From contig NZ_CP155793.1 in assembly GCF_039729145.1 (NCBI RefSeq), positions 496,001-560,000 on the forward strand: a DNA stretch of 64,000 nucleotides, read 5' to 3'. Position 1 is the first letter of the stretch, and the number at the start of each line of letters is the position of its first letter. A model generated the notes under the pieces. The model was not told the origin of the DNA. It saw nothing but the letters and a program-made list of their open reading frames with translations, and ran no database searches. Positions 58,533 to 64,000 of the stretch are shown here, one piece after another. This DNA comes from Microbacterium sp. SY138. Lineage in GTDB: Bacteria > Actinomycetota > Actinomycetes > Actinomycetales > Microbacteriaceae. The translations under genes and the position numbers were made by a program.

Positions 58533-59714
58533 GTGGATCTCCAGATCGGCATCATCGGCTTCGGCGCGCGCTCGACCCTCCAGGAAGAGGTGCATCGCCC
58601 GGGACACGGCTCGCGCATCAGCGCCGTGTGCGATCTCGCACCGCGCGCTCGCGACGACGCCCGCGCTCTCGTGCCGGATGCGCTCGTCACCGACTCTCTC
58701 GACGAGCTGCTGGCCTCCGGCGTCGACGCCGTCATGGTGCTCACCCCCGACGACACGCACGCAGCCCTCAGCATCCGTGCCCTCGAAGCAGGAGTGCCGG
58801 TGTTCTGCGAGAAGCCCCTGGCGATCGACCTCGCCGACGCCGACGCGATGCTCGAGACCGCACGCCGCACCGGCACCGGGCTCTACATCGGCCACAACAT
58901 GCGGCACATGCCCGTGATCACGCTGATGCGCGGTCTGATCCAGAGCGGACGCATCGGTCAGGTCAAGGCCGTCTGGGTGCGGCACTTCGTCGGTCACGGC
59001 GGCGACTTCTACTTCAAGGACTGGCACGCCGACCGTCGCCGCACCACCGGACTGCTGCTGCAGAAGGGCGCTCACGACATCGACATCATCCACTGGCTCG
59101 CCGGCGCCTACAGCGAGCGCGTCTCCGCGATGGGGGCGCTGAGCGTGTACGGCGACATCACCGACCGTCGTGACAGGGCGGGGGAGCGGATGCCCGACTG
59201 GTTCAGCATGGACAACTGGCCGCCGACGGCGCTGACCGGTCTGCACCCGGTGGTGGACGTCGAGGACATCTCGATGGTGAACATGCAGCTGGAGGGCGGC
59301 ATCTTCGCGTCGTACCAGCAGTGCCACTTCACGCCCGACTACTGGCGCAACTACACCGTGATCGGCACCGAGGGTCGCATCGAGAACTTCGGCGATGTCG
59401 CCGGTAGTGAGGTCAAGCTGTGGAATCGGCGTCATGCCGGAGCGGCGGCGGCCGACGAGACCTTCATCGTCCCGGAGGTGCCCGACGCGGGGCACGACGG
59501 TGCGGACGCCCTGCTCGTCGCGGAGTTCCTGCGCTTCGTGCGCCACGGCGGACTCACCGAGACGTCGCCCGTCGCGGCCCGCGAGGCCGTCGCCGCCGGC
59601 ATCCTCGCCACCGCGTCGCTGCGGGGTGACGGCTCCGCGATCGAGATCCCGCCGCTGGATCCCGATCTCGTCGCCTACTTCGAGCGCGGGCAGGTCGAGG
59701 CCGCACTGGTATGA
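58533..59714 (+). CDS. Gfo/Idh/MocA family oxidoreductase
   Basis: 393 residues from GTG (SD AGAAGGA). Rossmann start IGIIGFGARSTLQEEVHRPGHGSRISAVCDLAPRARDD, the family segment VFCEKPLAIDLADADAMLETARRTG (E-K-P with catalytic Lys, about residue 93) and the C-terminal domain histidine-rich LLLQKGAHDIDIIHWLAG. It oxidises a hydroxyl of the imported sugar with NAD(P). Last gene of the second sugar ABC operon. The frame open upstream to 57777 is a shadow of lacI. Confidence 0.92.
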   Translation: MDLQIGIIGFGARSTLQEEVHRPGHGSRISAVCDLAPRARDDARALVPDALVTDSLDELLASGVDAVMVLTPDDTHAALSIRALEAGVPVFCEKPLAIDLADADAMLETARRTGTGLYIGHNMRHMPVITLMRGLIQSGRIGQVKAVWVRHFVGHGGDFYFKDWHADRRRTTGLLLQKGAHDIDIIHWLAGAYSERVSAMGALSVYGDITDRRDRAGERMPDWFSMDNWPPTALTGLHPVVDVEDISMVNMQLEGGIFASYQQCHFTPDYWRNYTVIGTEGRIENFGDVAGSEVKLWNRRHAGAAAADETFIVPEVPDAGHDGADALLVAEFLRFVRHGGLTETSPVAAREAVAAGILATASLRGDGSAIEIPPLDPDLVAYFERGQVEAALV

Positions 59715-59887
59715 GTGCACCGCCGCCCTCGCGGTGCTGGGGTTGGGGATGTACGTGCCCGCCTCCCTGGTGCAGCACCGCATCATCCTGACCGCCGGTC
59801 CTGCGTTCGCCGCCGACACCTTGGAGGTCCACGACTCCGTGCGGAGCGAGGGCGAGGTCCGTTCCCAGCATCTTCACAATCCTGAAA

Positions 59888-59907
59888 TGTACAAACGTAC
59901 ATGTACG
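59888..59907. promoter_or_regulatory. TetR operator upstream of the efflux operon
   Basis: Overlapping inverted repeats TGTAC-AAAC-GTACA (59888-59901) and CGTACATGTACG (59896-59907), 19 bp before the TetR ATG. The rest of the 211-bp gap 59715-59925 shows nothing coding. Confidence 0.75.
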
Positions 59908-59925
59908 GATGTCCAAGGGGGCGGG

Positions 59926-60513
59926 ATGAGGCAAGGGGAGCGTCGGCGACGTGACCCTGAGGCGCGCCGTCGGGAGATCGTGACCGCGACGGCCGAGCTC
60001 ATCGTCGAGGTGGGCGCCGACGCCGTCACACACCGCATGGTGGCCGCGCGTGCCGGGGTGCCTCTCGGGGCGACGACGCAGTACTTCGACACCCTCGACG
60101 ACCTCAGGGCCGCGGCCTTCCGCGCGCTCGCCGAAGAGGTCGACGCACGTCTCGACGGCGTGCGGCAGACCCTCGCCGAACGCGGTGACAGCCCCGACGT
60201 GATCGCCGCCCTCGTGTTCGAGAGCATGGGCGACCACCATGCCGTGCAGGCCGACCGCGCCGTGGTCACCGCCGCCGTGCACGACCCCCGCCTGCGGGAT
60301 CTCGCCCGCCATCTGTCGGACCGCCTCGTCGACCTGCTCACGCCGACCTATGGCGAAGACCGTGCCAGAGCGGCGATGATCTTCATCGACGGCGTCATGT
60401 GGAGCATGCAGATCCGCGACGACCGTCTCACCCAGTCCTTCATCGAGTCCGCACTGGCGCGGATCCTCGGAGACGACGTCTCCACCCCTTCCGCAGCGAC
60501 AGCCACACCCTGA
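59926..60513 (+). CDS. TetR family regulator
   Basis: 195 residues from ATG at 59926. TetR HTH: RRREIVTATAELIVEVGADAVTHRMVAARAGVPLGATTQYFDTLDDLRAAAFRALAEE (about 12-70), then a helical ligand domain ending GVMWSMQIRDDRLTQSFIESALARIL. It sits 16 bp before a large RND efflux gene, its probable target, and overlapping palindromes precede it. An ATG in the palindrome region (59887) would add residues that overlap the operator and is less likely. Confidence 0.92.
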   Translation: MRQGERRRRDPEARRREIVTATAELIVEVGADAVTHRMVAARAGVPLGATTQYFDTLDDLRAAAFRALAEEVDARLDGVRQTLAERGDSPDVIAALVFESMGDHHAVQADRAVVTAAVHDPRLRDLARHLSDRLVDLLTPTYGEDRARAAMIFIDGVMWSMQIRDDRLTQSFIESALARILGDDVSTPSAATATP

Positions 60514-60529
60514 CACCGAGGAAACCGCC

Positions 60530-63500
60530 TTGTCGAAACTCGCCATCCTGAGCCTGAAGAACCGCGCGCTCATCGCTCTCATCACCATCGTCGCGGCGGT
60601 GTTCGGCGGGCTCGCGCTCACGAACCTCAAGCAGGAACTCATCCCCTCGCTCGAGCTGCCGGCACTCGTCGTCATGACGACCTACCCCGGCGCCTCGCCC
60701 GAGGTGGTCGAGAACGACGTATCCACGCCGGTCGAAGCGGCGATCCAGGGCGTGCCCGGTCTGGAGTCGACGACGGCGACCAGCACCACGAACGCCTCGA
60801 TCGTGCAGGCGATGTTCGCCTACGGAACGAATCTCGCCACAGCCGAGCAGAAGATCCAGCAGGCGATCAACCGCATTTCATCGCAGCTGCCGGAGGATGT
60901 GACCCCTCAGGTGCTGTCGGTCTCCATCGACGACTTCCCGGTGATCCAGGTCGCCGTCACCGGATTCGAGGATGCCGACAACGCCCAGGCCCAGCTCGAA
61001 TCGGTCGCGATCCCCGAACTCGAAGACGTCGACGGCGTCAACGCGGCCGAGATCGTGGGTGGCGTCGGGCAGCGCATCAGCATCACGCCCGACGTGGCGA
61101 AGCTCGCCGCTGCCGGCCAGAGCACCTCGGCGATCAACGACGCACTCGACCAGAACGGCACGCTGTTCCCCGGTGGCGACATCACCGAGAACGGTCAGAC
61201 GCTGACGGTGCAGACGGGCGCGAAGATCACCTCGGTCGAGGAGATCGCCGCCCTTCCGCTGGTCGGCACCGACGTCACGATCGGCGATGTCGCGACGGTC
61301 GTGCAGGAGTCCGACCCCGTCACCTCCATCTCCCGTGTCGACGGCAAGGATGCGCTGTCGATCTCCATCACCAAGCTCCCCGCGGCGAACACCGTGGAGG
61401 TGTCCAACGGCGTGATCGCCGCGCTCGACACGATCGGCGACGCCTTCCCGGACGCGACCTTCACCGTGATCTTCGACCAGGCGCCGTTCATCGTGCAGTC
61501 GATCGAGACGCTCGCCACCGAGGGAATGCTCGGCCTGGTGTTCGCGGTGCTCGTGATCCTCGTCTTCCTGATGTCGGTGCGCTCCACCCTCGTCACCGCG
61601 ATCTCGATCCCCACCAGCGTGCTCATCACCTTCATCGGGCTGCAGGCGTTCGGCTACTCGCTGAACGTGCTCACCCTCGGTGCGCTCACTATCGCGATCG
61701 GTCGCGTGGTCGACGACTCCATCGTCGTGATCGAGAACATCAAACGTCACTACGTGGGCGATGCCGACAAGGGCGATGCGATCCGCCTCGCGGTGCGCGA
61801 GGTCGCGATGGCGATCACGGCGTCCACCATCACGACAGTGGCGGTCTTCCTGCCGATCGTCTTCGTCGGCGACATGGTCGGCGAGCTGTTCCGGCCGTTC
61901 GCGATGACGGTGACGATCGCGATGGTCGCCTCGCTCCTGGTCGCCCTGACGATCGTGCCGGTGCTCGCCTACTGGTTCCTCAAGCCGGGCAAGCCGTTGC
62001 TCGACGAGCACGGCGATGCGATCGACCCCGAGCACCCGGACGCGCCGCCGACGTGGCTGCAGCGCCAGTACCGGCCGATCCTGGGCTGGACGCTCAAGCA
62101 CTCCGGTGTCACGGTGATCCTCGCGGTCGTCGTGCTCGGCGCCACGCTCGCCGCAGCGCCGCTGATGAAGGTCAACTTCCTCGGCGACTCCGGCCAGAAC
62201 ACCATGACGATCACGCAGGACCTCGGCCCGACGGCGAGCCTCGAGGCCAAGTCGGATGCGGCGGTGGCGGTCGAAGACGCCCTGCTCGACATCGACGGCA
62301 TCGAGCACGTACAGGCCTCGATCGGCACCAGTGGTTCGGCGCTCAGCGACGCCTTCTCGGGCGGTGCGGGCGTCACGTACTCGGTGCTCACCGACTCGAA
62401 CGCCGATCAGGAGAAGCTCCGCGCGGATGTGCAGGATGCGATCGACGGCCTCGGTGACGATGTCGGGGATGTCGCGGTCTCGGCCTCGGCCGGCTTCGGA
62501 TCGAGCGACATCGAGATCACGGTCAGCGCCTCGAGCTCGGACGACCTCCAGACGGCGACCACCGCGCTGGTCAAGGAACTCGACGGGAAGGACGGCGTCG
62601 GCCAGGTGAGCGACAACCTCGCCGCGTCGCTGCCGTACATCGCCGTCGTGGTCGACAGGGAAGCCGCCGCCCAGCGTGGACTCTCCGAGGTCGCGGTCGG
62701 TGCCATCGTGTCGGGCACCATGCGCCCGCAGCAGGCGGGATCCGTCGAGATCGACGACACCGCGCTGACGGTCTACATCGTGACCCCGAACCCGCCGACC
62801 ACGGTCGACGCGCTCAAGCAGCTCACCATCCCGACGCCGACCGGCATCGTGCAGCTGCAGGACATCGCGACCGTCGAGCAGCAGAACGGACCCACCTCGA
62901 TCACCACGGAGCAGGGCCGCCGTACCGCGACGATCACCGTGCCGCCGGCGTCCGACAACCTCGCCACGGCCACGCAGTCCGTGAACACCGCGCTCGCGGC
63001 GGTCGACCTGCCCGACGGTGCATCCGCCGAGGTGGGCGGTGTCGCGTCGCAGCAGGCCGACTCGTTCTCGCAGCTGGGGCTGGCGATGCTCGCGGCGATC
63101 CTGATCGTCTACGTGGTCATGGTCGCGACCTTCAAGTCGCTGCGCCAGCCGCTGCTGCTGCTCATCTCGGTGCCGTTCGCGGCGACCGGGGCGATCCTGC
63201 TGCAGATCATCACGGGTGTGCCGCTCGGCGTCGCATCGTTGATCGGCGTGCTGATGCTCATCGGCATCGTGGTGACGAATGCGATCGTGCTCGTCGACCT
63301 CGTGAACCAGTACCGGGAGAAGGGTCTGTCGACCATCGAGGCGGTGAAGGCCGGTGGTGAGAAGCGTCTGCGACCGATCCTGATGACCGCACTCGCCACC
63401 ATCCTCGCCCTCACTCCGATGGCCCTCGGCATCACGGGTCACGGCGGCTTCATCTCGCAGCCGCTCGCGATCGTCGTGATCGGCGGTCTGATCTCGTCGA

Positions 63501-63742
63501 CGGTGCTGACGCTGATCGTGCTGCCCACGCTCTACAACCTCGTCGAGGGGGCCAAGGAGCGACGCGCAGCGCGCAAGGCGGGAGGAACGGATGCCGGAGG
63601 AACCTCGGCTCCGGATGCTCCCGTGGGCCCGGATGCATCCGGTGCCGCCGTGGCGTCGGCTCAGCCGGTGCTGATCGATGCCTCCGGCCTGCCGCACGCG
63701 CCGCAGCTCACCCGCCGCGAGCTGCGCGAGCGCGGGGAGTAG
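60530..63742 (+). CDS. RND efflux transporter permease (AcrB/SwrC-like)
   Basis: 1070 residues from a TTG with SD GAGGAAA. RND layout: TM1 near 12-32, first large extracellular loop about 33-340, TM2-6, a second loop about 560-860, TM8-12 and a 60-residue cytoplasmic tail rich in Gly/Ala/Asp. The TM4 proton-relay motif VVDDSIVVIEN gives Asp395/Asp396. Other marks: MTTYPGASPEVVENDVSTPVEAAIQGVPGL and LLLLISVPFAATGAILLQIITG. The HAE-1-like type occurs in monoderms such as Bacillus SwrC and works without an outer-membrane channel. Likely a lipid or drug exporter controlled by the upstream TetR protein. Confidence 0.93.
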   Translation: MSKLAILSLKNRALIALITIVAAVFGGLALTNLKQELIPSLELPALVVMTTYPGASPEVVENDVSTPVEAAIQGVPGLESTTATSTTNASIVQAMFAYGTNLATAEQKIQQAINRISSQLPEDVTPQVLSVSIDDFPVIQVAVTGFEDADNAQAQLESVAIPELEDVDGVNAAEIVGGVGQRISITPDVAKLAAAGQSTSAINDALDQNGTLFPGGDITENGQTLTVQTGAKITSVEEIAALPLVGTDVTIGDVATVVQESDPVTSISRVDGKDALSISITKLPAANTVEVSNGVIAALDTIGDAFPDATFTVIFDQAPFIVQSIETLATEGMLGLVFAVLVILVFLMSVRSTLVTAISIPTSVLITFIGLQAFGYSLNVLTLGALTIAIGRVVDDSIVVIENIKRHYVGDADKGDAIRLAVREVAMAITASTITTVAVFLPIVFVGDMVGELFRPFAMTVTIAMVASLLVALTIVPVLAYWFLKPGKPLLDEHGDAIDPEHPDAPPTWLQRQYRPILGWTLKHSGVTVILAVVVLGATLAAAPLMKVNFLGDSGQNTMTITQDLGPTASLEAKSDAAVAVEDALLDIDGIEHVQASIGTSGSALSDAFSGGAGVTYSVLTDSNADQEKLRADVQDAIDGLGDDVGDVAVSASAGFGSSDIEITVSASSSDDLQTATTALVKELDGKDGVGQVSDNLAASLPYIAVVVDREAAAQRGLSEVAVGAIVSGTMRPQQAGSVEIDDTALTVYIVTPNPPTTVDALKQLTIPTPTGIVQLQDIATVEQQNGPTSITTEQGRRTATITVPPASDNLATATQSVNTALAAVDLPDGASAEVGGVASQQADSFSQLGLAMLAAILIVYVVMVATFKSLRQPLLLLISVPFAATGAILLQIITGVPLGVASLIGVLMLIGIVVTNAIVLVDLVNQYREKGLSTIEAVKAGGEKRLRPILMTALATILALTPMALGITGHGGFISQPLAIVVIGGLISSTVLTLIVLPTLYNLVEGAKERRAARKAGGTDAGGTSAPDAPVGPDASGAAVASAQPVLIDASGLPHAPQLTRRELRERGE

Positions 63743-63789
63743 CGCCTTCTCGGCGTCGCCCGGCCGAAACGGAGATCATGTGCGCCGCG

Positions 63790-63818
63790 GCCGGCGAGTC
63801 ACCATCCGACTCGCCGGC
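63790..63818. terminator. terminator between RND and aldose epimerase genes
   Basis: GCCGGCGAGTC and GACTCGCCGGC, perfect 11-bp arms with a 7-nt loop, extended by GC pairs on both sides; between convergent genes. Confidence 0.85.
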
Positions 63819-63873
63819 GCGGCGTCATTCGCTCTCTGTTCTCGTCGGGGAGTTCGCGGCGAGCCGCGTCGAG

Positions 63874-64000
63874 TCAGCTCAGCGTGATGCCCCAGTGCAG
63901 GGTCCAGGTCTCATCGGGGGCGAGCCGGCGGATGCCGAGGCCGCTGTTCAGGGCGTCGGCCGGTGCGGTCATCGGCTCGATCGCGACCGCGAGGCTCTGA
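63874..64000 (-). CDS. aldose 1-epimerase family protein, C-terminal end only
   Basis: Open at the right edge; 41 codons and the stop at 63874-63876 are visible. The end reads AVAIEPMTAPADALNSGLG followed by ...DETWTLHWGITLS, the typical closing segment of the GalM/YeaD-type mutarotase family (EPMTAPxDAxNSG). It interconverts sugar anomers. The catalytic His/Glu lie outside the window, so activity cannot be judged. Convergent with the RND gene. Confidence 0.8.
   Translation of the reverse strand, partial: QSLAVAIEPMTAPADALNSGLGIRRLAPDETWTLHWGITLS

Noticed and set aside
59714..59723. GAGTGCACCG as a fifth dispersed element
   Set aside because: Single copy with a mismatch, no partner at 19 bp and no inverted half; probably chance.
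60878..63697. 939-residue minus-strand open frame
   Set aside because: Antisense to the RND gene, His/Arg/Asp-rich, no start context.

Overview
The window is a contiguous piece of a high-GC actinobacterial chromosome, most likely Microbacteriaceae and probably Microbacterium. The evidence is the very high GC, Shine-Dalgarno (SD) starts mixed with many GTG starts and ATGA-coupled operons, DtxR-type iron boxes, a DUF3073 gene, HtaA-type heme proteins, an LAxTG wall-sorting signal, and four scattered purine genes (purC, purD, purM, purF). No tRNA, rRNA, IS element, prophage or CRISPR array was seen. Genus assignment is inference from gene families, not from a marker gene. Functions are assigned from motifs and family resemblance; no search was run.

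Layout. 1-10 kb: end of a 5-oxoprolinase subunit C gene coupled to a biotin carboxylase/BCCP fusion, an NCS2 uracil-type permease, purC, two GNAT acetyltransferases, a PadR/DHA2 efflux pair, and a polar amino acid ABC transporter whose substrate-binding protein and permease are one polypeptide. 10-19 kb: HxlR/MFS pair, purD, CoA-type NUDIX hydrolase, SCP-like protein, a divergent VOC/MarR pair with two matching operators, and a hemin ABC transporter (hmuTUV order T-U-V). 19-28 kb: a 1399-residue HtaA-type surface heme protein divergent from hmuT and sharing iron boxes, then purM-purF and a coupled MFS gene. 28-33 kb: an ECF sigma/RskA-type anti-sigma pair with a secreted lipoprotein and a DUF2231 protein, then a lower-GC pair of bacterial PH-domain membrane proteins.

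33-46 kb is a coherent glycan-utilisation locus: LacI regulator, GH35 beta-galactosidase, a 1727-residue wall-anchored GH101 endo-alpha-N-acetylgalactosaminidase, a sugar ABC transporter without ATPase, and a TIM-barrel sugar isomerase. Five copies of a TGTTTGCGCTCACA-like operator lie at its promoters, one of them with no gene behind it. The predicted flow is: GH101 cuts Gal-beta-1,3-GalNAc from O-glycoproteins at the wall, the ABC system imports it, and cytoplasmic GH35 removes galactose.

46-54 kb: MOSC protein, DUF3073, universal stress protein, PadR/DUF4097 pair, a TipA-like MerR gene with a MerR-type 19-bp-spacer promoter and a strong internal ribosome binding site, nitroreductase, a FAD/Rieske oxidoreductase and a CrcB/Fluc pair. 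54-64 kb: a second sugar ABC operon with LacI and Gfo/Idh/MocA genes, a TetR/RND efflux pair, and the 3' end of an aldose 1-epimerase gene.

The most unusual signal is a family of intergenic elements at four places (about 10.3, 12.4, 23.6 and 41.3 kb). Each is built from a constant core GAGTGCACGG followed by a 9-nt variable segment ending in C, repeated with an exact 19-bp period, and then mirrored after an 18-nt gap. Three of the four lie between convergent genes.
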